This document shows, in pieces, positions 49,623 to 58,479 of a stretch of 64,000 nucleotides of DNA (positions are counted from its first letter, which is position 1; each line of letters opens with the position of its first letter). The DNA comes from Leptospira fainei serovar Hurstbridge str. BUT 6 (GTDB lineage Bacteria > Spirochaetota > Leptospiria > Leptospirales > Leptospiraceae), in contig NZ_AKWZ02000010.1 in assembly GCF_000306235.2 (NCBI RefSeq), positions 1,178,001 to 1,242,000 on the forward strand. Direction: 5' to 3'. The position numbers were made by a program, and so were the translations under genes. The notes beneath the pieces were generated by a model. That model was given only the letters and a program-made list of their open reading frames with translations. It was not told the DNA's origin and ran no database searches.

Positions 49623-50696
49623 ATGTTCGGCATCCGCTTTATAAAAACACGGCCAATCGATTACGTTTTACTTTTTCGTTCGGGTAAAATACGAAAACAA
49701 GGAGCCGGTTTGAATTTTTTCTATTATGCGCCTTCCTCTACTCTGGTGATCGTTCCTGCCGATACGAGAGATGCTCTATTTATTTTCAAAGAAAACACTC
49801 TTGACTTTCAAGAATTAGACATTCAAGGGCAAGTCACGTATCGAGTTTTGGATCCTCAGAGGCTTGCCTCCCTTCTTGACTTTACGGTGGACGTTAAGGG
49901 AAAATATCTAGGAGACGGTAATGAAAAGTTGGATCTTCGTATGACCAACTTGATTCAAGTCGCTATTCGGGAAAAATTCCGTTCCTTAAATCTGACAGAC
50001 GCTCTGGCGGCGGCAAGCAGCTTAGCTGAACCGGTTTTACAAAGACTTCGCCAGAATCCCGCCCTTAAGGAGTTAGGAATTGAAGTTCTTGATTTTGCAA
50101 TTTTAAAAATAAGTCCTACTCCGGAAATAGCTAGAGCATTGGAAGCTGCTAGTCGCGAGAATCTTTTAAAGAACGCGGATGATGCGGTTTATCAAAGGCG
50201 TAATTTTGCCGTAGAGCAAGAACGCAAAATTAAGGAGAACGAACTCCAGACTCAAATCGCCGTGGAAGAAAAGAATCGAACGATTCGGGAAACTCAAATG
50301 AATGCCGAGATCGCGGTACAAGAAAAGCAAAAACTTGTAGAAGAAGCCAAGATGGATGCGTTGCAAGCAGTCGAGAAAAAGAAATCCGAAATTGAAAGCC
50401 AAAAGCTAGCGTCTCAAATCGAACAAGAAAAGAATAAGAAGAATCTCGTCGAATTTCAGGCCAAGAACTTGATCGAGTTCTCCAAAGCTAGAGGACAAGC
50501 TACCAAGGAAGAATTGTCAGCCTTGAAAGAGTTATCGCCTGAGCTTTTGGAAGTATTAGTTTCCGGTAATATGGATTCTTCCAAAATTATTTCCAGCGCG
50601 ATTCGAGATTTGGCAAAGAACGCCGAAAAAATTGGGAATCTGAACTTATCTCCCGAGCTAATGTCTCTTTTGATTAATAAGGAAAGAGGAAAATAA
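49623..50696 (+). CDS. SPFH/band 7 domain protein
   Basis: About 357 residues. The SPFH domain spans roughly 1-160 (VPADTRDALFIFKENTLDFQELDIQGQVTYRV; IEVLDFAILKISPTPEIARALEAASRENLL). A long charged coiled coil with alternating Glu, Lys and Gln follows (about 170-290), then a short C-terminal domain. Such proteins form ring-like scaffolds, usually at membranes, though no clear membrane helix is present here. The frame is open to a TTG at 49611; the ATG at 49623 has GAGG five bases before it. It is the first gene of a tight operon (2 bases to the next gene). Confidence 0.87.
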   Translation: MFGIRFIKTRPIDYVLLFRSGKIRKQGAGLNFFYYAPSSTLVIVPADTRDALFIFKENTLDFQELDIQGQVTYRVLDPQRLASLLDFTVDVKGKYLGDGNEKLDLRMTNLIQVAIREKFRSLNLTDALAAASSLAEPVLQRLRQNPALKELGIEVLDFAILKISPTPEIARALEAASRENLLKNADDAVYQRRNFAVEQERKIKENELQTQIAVEEKNRTIRETQMNAEIAVQEKQKLVEEAKMDALQAVEKKKSEIESQKLASQIEQEKNKKNLVEFQAKNLIEFSKARGQATKEELSALKELSPELLEVLVSGNMDSSKIISSAIRDLAKNAEKIGNLNLSPELMSLLINKERGK

Positions 50697-50698
50697 AT

Positions 50699-51631
50699 TT
50701 GTCCTTTGATCGGGTCGTGATCATTACACGCCAGACCCGTCTGGAAGAGAGTATAAAGCGTTTTAATACAAAAGCGCAAGCTAGCTTTTACGTAACGAAA
50801 CGAGGACAATCTTTTTCGGATTACGAGCTCGAAGACGATAATTATCATTTTGCCAGAGATTTAGTTGTCCGAAGTATTGAGCCGGGAATTAAATTTCATA
50901 TTCTTGATCGATCGTTTCTTCCTAACTATTTGTTCGGAGCCGGCGATTTAGTCGTCACGCTTGGACAGGATGGATTGGTCGTTAATACTGCTAAATACTT
51001 AAACGGCCAGCCGATACTTGCCTTTAACCCTGATCCGGATCGTTTCGACGGTATCCTCTTGCCTTTTCTACCCAATCAGGCGCCGGAAGTGATGAAATCG
51101 GTTTTCACCCGGAAGATCGCGACTCAGAAAATTTCCATGGCCGAGGCCAGGCTCACGGACGGACAAAAACTATATGCGTTTAACGATTTGTTTATAGGCG
51201 CAAAGTCGCATACTAGCGCCCGTTATACGCTACAGTATAAAAATAAATCGGAGCGGCAAATTTCGAGCGGAATTATCGTCTCAACTCCGGCCGGAAGCAC
51301 GGGCTGGATGAGCTCCCTTTTTAATATGGCTTCCGGTATTTCCGCATTCGCGGGTAATAAAAAAGTGAAAGTTCCGGAGCGAATTCCTTGGCAAGAAAGA
51401 AAGTTAATGTTTATGGTTCGAGAGCCGTTTCGCAGCAAATGGAGCGGGGCAGATCTTGTGGCCGGAATCATTCAGCAAGGCCAAGATATTATTTTAGAAA
51501 GTCATATGCCTGAAAACGGTACCATTTTTTCCGATGGAATGGAATCGGATTTTCTGGAATTCAATTCGGGAGCGACCGCAAAGATCCGCATTGCGGAAAA
51601 AGTAACTGAATTAATTATGGAAGTGAAATAA
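50699..51631 (+). CDS. NAD kinase-like protein, divergent
   Basis: 310 residues of the NAD/diacylglycerol kinase superfamily. The nucleotide motif that is GGDGT in NAD kinases reads LGQDGLVVNTAKYLNGQPILAFNPDP. The NE/D motif is NDLFIGAKSHTSARYTL, and VSTPAGSTGW supplies the later conserved loop. A TTG start follows the SPFH stop by 2 bases, and the stop abuts the next ATG. Given the altered motif, NADP production is not certain; it may phosphorylate or bind a related nucleotide. Confidence 0.82.
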   Translation: MSFDRVVIITRQTRLEESIKRFNTKAQASFYVTKRGQSFSDYELEDDNYHFARDLVVRSIEPGIKFHILDRSFLPNYLFGAGDLVVTLGQDGLVVNTAKYLNGQPILAFNPDPDRFDGILLPFLPNQAPEVMKSVFTRKIATQKISMAEARLTDGQKLYAFNDLFIGAKSHTSARYTLQYKNKSERQISSGIIVSTPAGSTGWMSSLFNMASGISAFAGNKKVKVPERIPWQERKLMFMVREPFRSKWSGADLVAGIIQQGQDIILESHMPENGTIFSDGMESDFLEFNSGATAKIRIAEKVTELIMEVK

Positions 51632-53386
51632 ATGCAAAGAGGGATTTTAATAACACAATGCCTCCAGAATGATTTTGTCGAACCGATTCAAAAGTATGAT
51701 CCGCTTCCAAATTTATTGCATGTAGGATATGGGGAGGCCTTGAGAATCCTGGGTGAAAATCCGCAAGAAGGTCCCGTGCTTTCCTTTATGGATTGGGCTT
51801 ATCGAGAGCCGGAAGACAGACTTTCCATTATTCATATTCGAGATTGGCATGATCCTGAAGATTCGGAACAGAAAGAACATCTTTCTCAATTCGGAAATCA
51901 TTGCCTGAAGAATACCCACGGAGCGGATTTCGTTTTTCAGAATCTACCTTCTCTTACTGATAGAGATGCAAAGATAGTTAACGCTTCAGGGTTAAACGAC
52001 TTTTATCATACGGATTTAGAAAATATATTAAAACCTTACGAACACGAAAAAATCAATGTCGGACTGATTGGAGTATGGACGGAGGCTAAGATCACGTACT
52101 TGGCGTACGAACTTAGAACTAGATATTCTAAATTCCGTATCGGTCTATGCAGCGCGTTGACGGCAAGTTCCTCAAGGCATATGCATTTCGTAGCCATTGA
52201 TCAATTGCGGAATTTATTGGGCGTCGAAGTTTTTCCTTCCTTAGGAACATTTTCCGAATTTTTGACCGGCTCAGTACCTGCCGTAACGCATCGGACTTCC
52301 ATAAGAGAAGAATCGGTTGTTTTCAATTTTGACGACGCATTTGAAATAAAGGAAGAGGATCGAAAAATTCTTTTTTACCTTTTTAGAGATTGTCGTTCCG
52401 TCTCCTTTCATTGTCTGGATGGAGGATTTTCCGGAAATGTGGTTCTACGGGCTAAAAGTATCGATAGTCTCGGTCATGCGCAAGTTCCTACGGTGATCAA
52501 AATCGGAGAAAGGGATCCGATCGCTAAAGAACGAACATCCTTCGAGAGGATAGAAGAAGTTCTCGGAAATAACGCGCCTCGCATAGTTGACTTTGCCGAG
52601 ATCGGAGAGCGCGGTGGAATCAAATATCGTTATGCGGCTATGCTGGAGGGAACGACTACCGTATTTCAAGATTTATACGAGAAAACGATAGACGAAATCG
52701 AAATTTTCCCGATCTTAGAAACCATTTTTGAAAAGCAATTGGGTCGGCTTTACGATGCAGCAGAACCGGAAACATTAGATTTATTAAAGTATTATGATTT
52801 TCAAAATAGATATTCGGCTGGAGTCAGACGCCGTGTGGAAGGATTATTGAATACGACTGTGGAAGGAAATGAAATAGAACTTCCGGGAAAAAGAAAGGCA
52901 TATAATATCTGCAATTTTTATGAGAAAGATCTACCTACTTTGAAAGAATACGGTTCTTCGCCGAGATATCTTTCTTACGTTCACGGCGATTTAAATGGAA
53001 GGAATATAATAATCGACGCGCAGCGTAATGTTTGGTTGATCGATTTCTTTCATACGCATCGAGGTCACGTACTTAAGGATTTAATTAAGCTTGAAAACGA
53101 TTTGCTCTACATTTTTACTAAAATAGATGAAAGCGATTTAGAAGAGGCTTTTTCCCTCACTGATTTACTTTTATCGCAGGCCGACCTGGGAATTCCGATT
53201 TCCTTTGAAGACGAAAACCGATTCAAAAATCCGAAAATTCGACGGGCATTTCGAACCGCTTGTAAACTTCGTTCATTTTACCCGAAACTAATTCGATTGG
53301 ATCGCGATCCGTATCAACTTCATGTCGCTCTTCTTCGATATGCAGTTCATACTCTTTCCTTATGCAGTTCATACTCTTTCCTTTGA
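51632..53386 (+). CDS. Cysteine-hydrolase-like/kinase fusion, 5' part of a frameshifted gene
   Basis: Residues 1-220 form an isochorismatase-like fold (LITQCLQNDF with D14; K114; GVWTEAK). The nucleophile Cys expected after TEx is K153, so hydrolysis is probably lost. Residues about 255-565 resemble an aminoglycoside-phosphotransferase-type kinase of the ternary-complex-associated (TCAD9-like) group, with GGFSGNVVLRA, VIKIGERD, catalytic HGDLNGRN (H451, D453) and LIDFF (D471). The frame ends at a TGA created by a 22-bp tandem duplication (53339-53382). Without one copy the protein would run on in frame to 53972 (about 772 residues). It begins with an ATG directly after the NAD kinase-like gene. 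Confidence 0.85.
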   Translation: MQRGILITQCLQNDFVEPIQKYDPLPNLLHVGYGEALRILGENPQEGPVLSFMDWAYREPEDRLSIIHIRDWHDPEDSEQKEHLSQFGNHCLKNTHGADFVFQNLPSLTDRDAKIVNASGLNDFYHTDLENILKPYEHEKINVGLIGVWTEAKITYLAYELRTRYSKFRIGLCSALTASSSRHMHFVAIDQLRNLLGVEVFPSLGTFSEFLTGSVPAVTHRTSIREESVVFNFDDAFEIKEEDRKILFYLFRDCRSVSFHCLDGGFSGNVVLRAKSIDSLGHAQVPTVIKIGERDPIAKERTSFERIEEVLGNNAPRIVDFAEIGERGGIKYRYAAMLEGTTTVFQDLYEKTIDEIEIFPILETIFEKQLGRLYDAAEPETLDLLKYYDFQNRYSAGVRRRVEGLLNTTVEGNEIELPGKRKAYNICNFYEKDLPTLKEYGSSPRYLSYVHGDLNGRNIIIDAQRNVWLIDFFHTHRGHVLKDLIKLENDLLYIFTKIDESDLEEAFSLTDLLLSQADLGIPISFEDENRFKNPKIRRAFRTACKLRSFYPKLIRLDRDPYQLHVALLRYAVHTLSLCSSYSFL

Positions 53387-53972
53387 AGAATCCTCGATTG
53401 CGCAAAAAAAATGGGCTTTGTATGCGAGCGGTATTTGTGCCGCAAAAGTTCTCGATGCTATCCGATTATCAAAGCGACTTAGAATTGATAAAATCAGCAT
53501 AAAGAATAGAAGCGGCGTAATTGGATTGACCTTGCTTCCCGGAAGAAAAGATAGAAATAGGGATCTGCCGCAAGATATTAAAACGTTAAAAGAAGAGGGT
53601 GTAAATCGAGTAATCTCTCTTCTGACTGAGAACGAATATTCAGAATACGGTGTAATTGAAATAAAAGAGGTATATAAAACTGAGGGATTGGATCCGATTT
53701 TCTTCCCGATTTTAGATCAGCGTATCCCTGATAGAAAATCGCTAAACGAACTGCTGGAAAAGATCGATAAAGATTTGCTTTCAGGAAAGAACGTTCTTAT
53801 TCATTGTGTTGGCGGATTGGGGCGTTCCGGAACCATTGTAGCCGCGTATTTAATTTTATGCTCGGGCTATACGGTCGATGAGGCTATTCGAACTGTACGA
53901 GAGGTTAGATCGGAAAGAGCAATAGAATCGATAGAGCAGGAAGAATTTCTCAGGAATCTGACAACTTCCTAG
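53322..53972 (+). pseudogene. Displaced 3' part: dual-specificity phosphatase domain
   Basis: Open frame to 53972 whose first residues are only a shifted reading of the upstream gene. The meaningful part starts at FEESSIAQKKWALYASG, which completes the kinase domain tail. It continues into a cysteine-dependent phosphatase domain with FPILDQRIPD (acid loop) and HCVGGLGRSG, whose Cys codon is at 53805-53807. Dual-specificity and tyrosine phosphatases use this C-x5-R loop. In the present sequence it would need its own start; the ATG at 53322 lacks a convincing ribosome binding site. The domain looks intact, so the break is probably recent. The fragment could be reconnected by loss of one repeat copy. 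Confidence 0.8.
53339..53382 (+). repeat. 22-bp perfect tandem duplication causing a frameshift
   Basis: TATGCAGTTCATACTCTTTC plus CT, 22 bases, occurs twice head to tail (53339-53360 and 53361-53382) with no mismatch. Because 22 is not a multiple of 3, it shifts the reading frame. Removing one copy joins RYAVHTLS directly to FEESSIAQKK in one frame. Confidence 0.97.
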
Positions 53973-54006
53973 CACTTTAAAATTTTCGAATCGAATAATC
54001 GAACGG

Positions 54007-54945
54007 CTAACTTGCTGTCACTTTCAATTTTATTACGCCTGTATCGATAGTTCCTGCTTCCGTTCTTAACGTAGCTTCGATTTGATCTTCGTCTTTTAAA
54101 TAGCGGTTAATTTCTAGTTGTTTTTGTACGAAAATTTTCATCATCTTCTTTTCTGAAAGAAGAAGCGAAGCGATTCTTTTGACTAACCCGCCTGGAGCCT
54201 TCAGCGCGACGCCTGATGGAGTTCCGGTAAGAACTAAGTCGCCGGGATAAAGATTCATAATTCCTGATAGCTCGGTTAAAGTTTCTGCGGGTGAAAAGAT
54301 CATATTTCGTATATAAGAGTCCTGTCTGATTTCTCCGTTAACTTTTAAGGTAATTCGAAGATTAGGTACTTGTTTAAAATCTTCGCGATCTAGAAGAACT
54401 ACGTAAGGTCCGACCGGGCAGAATGTTCTATAACTTTTACCTTTAAACCATTGCCCCTGCGGTATTTGAATGTCTCGTGCCGATATATCGTTCGCTAACG
54501 TAATTCCGGCTACATACTCATGCAGATTCCCTTCCGTCACTGTAATCGAGTTCAAGATCGGTTTTCGGATAATTAGAGCCATTTCAACTTCGTAATCCAA
54601 TAATTGCACATGCTTCGGTCTGACAACCTTTCCGACTGCGGGGCTTAAGGAGGAATTTGCCTTCATAAAGAAAAGGTTATAATCTTTATCGTCGGGACTC
54701 ATTCCGGTTTCTTTAATATGTTCGATATAATTCTTTCCTTGGCAAATCACGTTACACGGTGGAGTGAAAGGCGAGAGTAACCGGATATTTTGGAGAGGTA
54801 TTTTCGTGTCGGCCGATACGGAGACTTTCCAGTTAGAGTCGATAAAATCCGTTATATGATTTCCTCGGATCGGAATTACCGAATCGTCTTGGACTAATCC
54901 CCAATTTTCCAAGCCTGCACTTTCAAATTTACAAATTCGATACAT
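54007..54945 (-). CDS. Fumarylacetoacetate hydrolase family protein
   Basis: 312 residues of the FAH superfamily. The metal-binding acidic residues are seen in LLDYEVEMALII (two Glu) and TLANDISARDIQ (Asp), with GKSYRTFCPVGP, then LTGTPSGVAL near the C-terminus. Family members split or decarboxylate 2-oxo acids or act as hydratases; the substrate is unknown. The tail after about residue 245 carries an insertion unlike the short bacterial members. Convergent with the phosphatase fragment. Confidence 0.85.
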   Translation of the reverse strand: MYRICKFESAGLENWGLVQDDSVIPIRGNHITDFIDSNWKVSVSADTKIPLQNIRLLSPFTPPCNVICQGKNYIEHIKETGMSPDDKDYNLFFMKANSSLSPAVGKVVRPKHVQLLDYEVEMALIIRKPILNSITVTEGNLHEYVAGITLANDISARDIQIPQGQWFKGKSYRTFCPVGPYVVLLDREDFKQVPNLRITLKVNGEIRQDSYIRNMIFSPAETLTELSGIMNLYPGDLVLTGTPSGVALKAPGGLVKRIASLLLSEKKMMKIFVQKQLEINRYLKDEDQIEATLRTEAGTIDTGVIKLKVTAS

Positions 54946-54967
54946 TTCTTTTTCTCACAGTGATCAT

Positions 54968-57235
54968 TTATTCCACGCAATTTACCAGACATTGACCGCC
55001 GGCGGATCGCAAAATTTTCACAATATTCGGATTTTCGAATCTATTCTTTTGGACAGCCCAATCCAAGGGAGTCCATCCGATGTTATCTTTAGCGTTGACG
55101 TTTGCCCCTGCTTGCAGAAGCAGCTTGGCTACTTCTCCGCTTCCGCTTTCAGCAACTTTGTGCAACGGGGTCCATCCGTCGTAATTCTTTAGATTTACAT
55201 CGGCTCCCGTTTCCAGCAGTAGCTTAGCCATTTTCGGTGCGCTTACCGCGCGATATAATGGGGTCTCTCCGTCGTTCTTAATCGCATTTACGTCCGAGCC
55301 TACGCTAAGCAAAAGCTTGGAGACTTCGATGGAACCTTGCCCCACCGCACGGTGCAGAGGGGTTTCTCCATCGCTATTCTTTGAATTTACCTCGGCCCCG
55401 AGCATGAGGAGTAATGCGGAAATATCCGGATAACCATAGCCTGTCGCTTTATGAAGAGGAGTATTGTCTAAAAAATCCTTAGCGTTCGGATCCGCGCCTT
55501 TTAAGACCGTCCTAATAATATCATCCGGCTTTCTCTGAAAGACCGCGTTAAACAGGTCGGATTCGGCATTAGAATTAGGTGGAATTTGATTTCTTGCGAT
55601 TCTGACAGCGTCGGGGCTGATTAAAATCTGCTTATTCTCAATTAACTTTTCGATTGCGGTGCTAGCTGATCCGTTTTGTCTAGAATTAGGGTCTGCCCCG
55701 ATTTTGATGCATGTATCGATTTGCTTTTGAAACTTCTTCTCTATTCCTTCATGAAGTAGCTCGTTCGCTCTCCCTTGGTCGAAGATAACTTTTCCGGCGT
55801 AGAGGTAAGCTTTGTTTCGTAACGTGTTATAATTCCTGATTAGTTCGTCGGTCGCGAATTCGGATCGTGCCAATGTTTCTAATCCTAATCTCAATCCTTC
55901 TTTGATTCTCTCGATATATTGCCCTTTCCCTTTATCATCCGTCTCCAAACCTTCGGAAATATAATCCTTTTCTAAAGTTTGAAAAATTCCTCCTAACTTG
56001 CTTTGTAAATAGGATCTTCCGGTCGCTTCCGAAGTGCTGATTTTCTTTTCGATCCTTGTTTTTAGAGTTTTGTACGGTTGCGTATCGGGTCGTTTGGAAG
56101 AGAGTTCCGCGCGGACAAAACGGTAGGAAAGAGTCGCGCTAGTAAAGTCAAAATTGGAATACTGGGCGTCCCCTTCTTTTTCGATATTGCTTAAGACTGC
56201 GACGTCCAATTTTTCCACTCTCTCTTCAATAGCTTTTTCTAAATCTTTTGTTCGGTAAATCTCCTTAACCTTGGAATGATAATCGCCGAGAATTTCCCTA
56301 TATTTGTCTAAGAAAGTTTTTAGACTAGATCCAGGAATGTTATTTGCCGACTTGAATTGGGTGTCGATAACGTCCAATTTGCCTTTATAGATAGATATAT
56401 ATGAATTAGTGATACGAGAGCGAACACCTTTTAAGTAACCTTTTATTTCGTTTTTAGACTTCTCAGATAGACGATCTTCGATCGTTAAAAGGACTGTTTC
56501 GTATATTGAAATGGATTTATCATATTGTTTATTTTTTGCAGCAAGGTCGGCTGCCTCTAATGCCCCTGTCGCGGCTTCGATAAATCCTTGCGCCCCGGTA
56601 TCGGAAGTCTTGAAATCGAGGACATTTATTTCAGTACCCTGAGCGGGATCTATTTTTAGCGACGGGAAATCTATATTGCTCGGATTCGTGAGCGAGATCC
56701 CTGCAATATTCATGGAATATTTAGGATCGATTAATTTTCGGCCGGCTTCCGCCGCATAATAATCTATTTGAAATTCTTGAAATTCAAAATCGAAATTCGT
56801 TTTAATCGTATAAGTTAATAATTTTGGATCGCGCGTTTGGCTTCGTAAATAAACCTTAAAGCCGCGAGGGGAACCGGATATTTCTCCGGATACAAGTATG
56901 TCGGCATCGATTGCATCGGCAATTTGCGTCATACAGATTTCGTCACTGCAATTTTGTTTTTGCTTCAGTTCGGCTTGTCTAAGCAGAGTCGCGATCGAAT
57001 CGTCGTCCGCAATATTATACTTTCCTTCGTAGTTACGTAGGATGGAATTTATGACTCCGTTCCTAAGGCGATTTTCCAGAGCTGAAGGAATATTACGCTC
57101 GAGTTTGAATTTATGAATATATATTTTCGGTAAAGGATTCTCGCTGGCGGCGATCGCAAAAAATAAAGAAGAAAAGATATAGGATAAGAATAGTAGAGCA
57201 GGAATCGCATTCAAATTTCTATGGAATAATCTCAT
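54968..57235 (-). CDS. Ankyrin-repeat protein with CsgG-like N-terminus
   Basis: About 755 residues. The leader ends near AIAASENP. The N-terminal domain (about 25-160, KIYIHKFKLERNI; CMTQIADAIDADILVSGEISG) resembles CsgG/FlgO-type modules. A helical middle region follows, then about five ankyrin repeats at the C-terminus (DNTPLHKATGYG; GETPLHRAVGQG; GETPLYRAV; GWTPLHKVAESG; GWTPLDWAV). The frame extends to 57313; the ATG at 57235 is chosen because it starts the signal peptide. It is the last gene of a three-gene minus-strand operon. Exported ankyrin proteins usually mediate protein contacts; partner unknown. Confidence 0.82.
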   Translation of the reverse strand: MRLFHRNLNAIPALLFLSYIFSSLFFAIAASENPLPKIYIHKFKLERNIPSALENRLRNGVINSILRNYEGKYNIADDDSIATLLRQAELKQKQNCSDEICMTQIADAIDADILVSGEISGSPRGFKVYLRSQTRDPKLLTYTIKTNFDFEFQEFQIDYYAAEAGRKLIDPKYSMNIAGISLTNPSNIDFPSLKIDPAQGTEINVLDFKTSDTGAQGFIEAATGALEAADLAAKNKQYDKSISIYETVLLTIEDRLSEKSKNEIKGYLKGVRSRITNSYISIYKGKLDVIDTQFKSANNIPGSSLKTFLDKYREILGDYHSKVKEIYRTKDLEKAIEERVEKLDVAVLSNIEKEGDAQYSNFDFTSATLSYRFVRAELSSKRPDTQPYKTLKTRIEKKISTSEATGRSYLQSKLGGIFQTLEKDYISEGLETDDKGKGQYIERIKEGLRLGLETLARSEFATDELIRNYNTLRNKAYLYAGKVIFDQGRANELLHEGIEKKFQKQIDTCIKIGADPNSRQNGSASTAIEKLIENKQILISPDAVRIARNQIPPNSNAESDLFNAVFQRKPDDIIRTVLKGADPNAKDFLDNTPLHKATGYGYPDISALLLMLGAEVNSKNSDGETPLHRAVGQGSIEVSKLLLSVGSDVNAIKNDGETPLYRAVSAPKMAKLLLETGADVNLKNYDGWTPLHKVAESGSGEVAKLLLQAGANVNAKDNIGWTPLDWAVQKNRFENPNIVKILRSAGGQCLVNCVE

Positions 57236-57316
57236 GAAACGACGTTTAACCCTTCGATATAAATGAAACTTGTAAATTGTTAAATGCAAGGAATTAGTAA
57301 ACATACCGAGCAAATC

Positions 57317-58477
57317 TTATTCCGATCTTTGAGGACTTAATGCCTTCTCCGCCTCGATAACGATGGAATTTCCCTCTATTTGTTTACTGTGAAACGAAAA
57401 CCCTAACCGATCTTTATAGTCGCGCAGAGAAGAATAAAGTCGTCCTGCATTGAAAAGAGCTTCGATGTCTAAAAGTATTCTACCTTTGGAATCTTGTCCT
57501 CTTTCCGTTACCGAATTAATTCCTCGGATGGAACGAATCGTTTTAGAAATATCCATATCGACAAACGAATCGTAATTCATCCCTTCTATTGCAAGATTGA
57601 TAGTATATCCTCGCTGCCATTTACTAGCGAGCTGTTGTTTTAAAGAAGGAACCAGAACGTTTAATATTTGCTCGATGGCTTTGTCCGACCCTATATTTAG
57701 ATCGATAGCCGGATGACCGCCTTTAATCGTATCCGCAGCCAGAATTCTCTGCGAACGGGTTTCGATTAATTTATAGCTAAAGCCGGCAAATGTACTCCGC
57801 ATGTCTGAACCTTCTACTATCGTTCCTCCCTGCCGGACTTCATAGGAACCTAATAGAACTAATTCGCAATTTTCGTTTACGGCGGATTCGACCACTTTAT
57901 TTCGGAAAATTTCCGATTCAATCGATTGGGAATAGTTTTTGATTTTAGAGGAAATTTCTAAAACCTTATCTTTATTCAAAAATTCGAATCCTGGAAAAAA
58001 GGAAATAAATCGGGCTTCGGATCCGGTATTTCCTGCTTCGATCGTTTTATTCCCTATCTTCTCTGAAATAAGAACTAAAATACGCGGTTTCCCTATAAAT
58101 TTATATTGTTCATCCAAGGCATTACCGATCAATTTTTTGCTGACGTAACCGGAAGCTCTGAGTTTGATACCGTCTCTTAGTCGCGTATCGGATAGAATTT
58201 TAAAATTTCGAATTAATCCTTCTCGAGAAGATTCTATGAAATAATCTTTCGAATTCGAATCTACGATGATCGATTGAGATTGCACGAGTTCTCCAAGGAT
58301 CAAACCGATCATTTCAATTTTCGCATTTCGTTCGGCTTCATCCTTATTTGCTCCTTGAACCTCGACTTCGGCATAGCCTAACTCGTTCGGAATTTCTTTC
58401 GTCTGATGATAAATGCATCCGAAATTGAGGTGCGATAGGATAGACAGGAAGATGAACAAAGAGAGATTCGCTTTCAC
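57317..58477 (-). CDS. LPP20/FlgT-like lipoprotein
   Basis: About 386 residues with lipobox LNFGC (Cys21 lipidated). An LPP20-like module follows (GYAEVEVQGANKDEAERNAKIEMIG), then a CsgG-like region (RILVLISEKIG; VESAVNENCELVLLGSYEVRQGG). This arrangement recalls FlgT/FlgP outer-membrane proteins. The frame runs to 58522 inside the previous gene; the GTG at 58477, two bases after that gene's stop and with GGAAAA upstream, gives a proper signal peptide. Downstream is the ankyrin protein. Confidence 0.8.
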   Translation of the reverse strand: MKANLSLFIFLSILSHLNFGCIYHQTKEIPNELGYAEVEVQGANKDEAERNAKIEMIGLILGELVQSQSIIVDSNSKDYFIESSREGLIRNFKILSDTRLRDGIKLRASGYVSKKLIGNALDEQYKFIGKPRILVLISEKIGNKTIEAGNTGSEARFISFFPGFEFLNKDKVLEISSKIKNYSQSIESEIFRNKVVESAVNENCELVLLGSYEVRQGGTIVEGSDMRSTFAGFSYKLIETRSQRILAADTIKGGHPAIDLNIGSDKAIEQILNVLVPSLKQQLASKWQRGYTINLAIEGMNYDSFVDMDISKTIRSIRGINSVTERGQDSKGRILLDIEALFNAGRLYSSLRDYKDRLGFSFHSKQIEGNSIVIEAEKALSPQRSE

Positions 58478-58479
58478 TG

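Noticed and set aside
55000..55480. Repeated similar segments at the 3' end of the ankyrin gene
   Set aside because: These are the coding of diverged ankyrin repeats, not a DNA repeat array or CRISPR.
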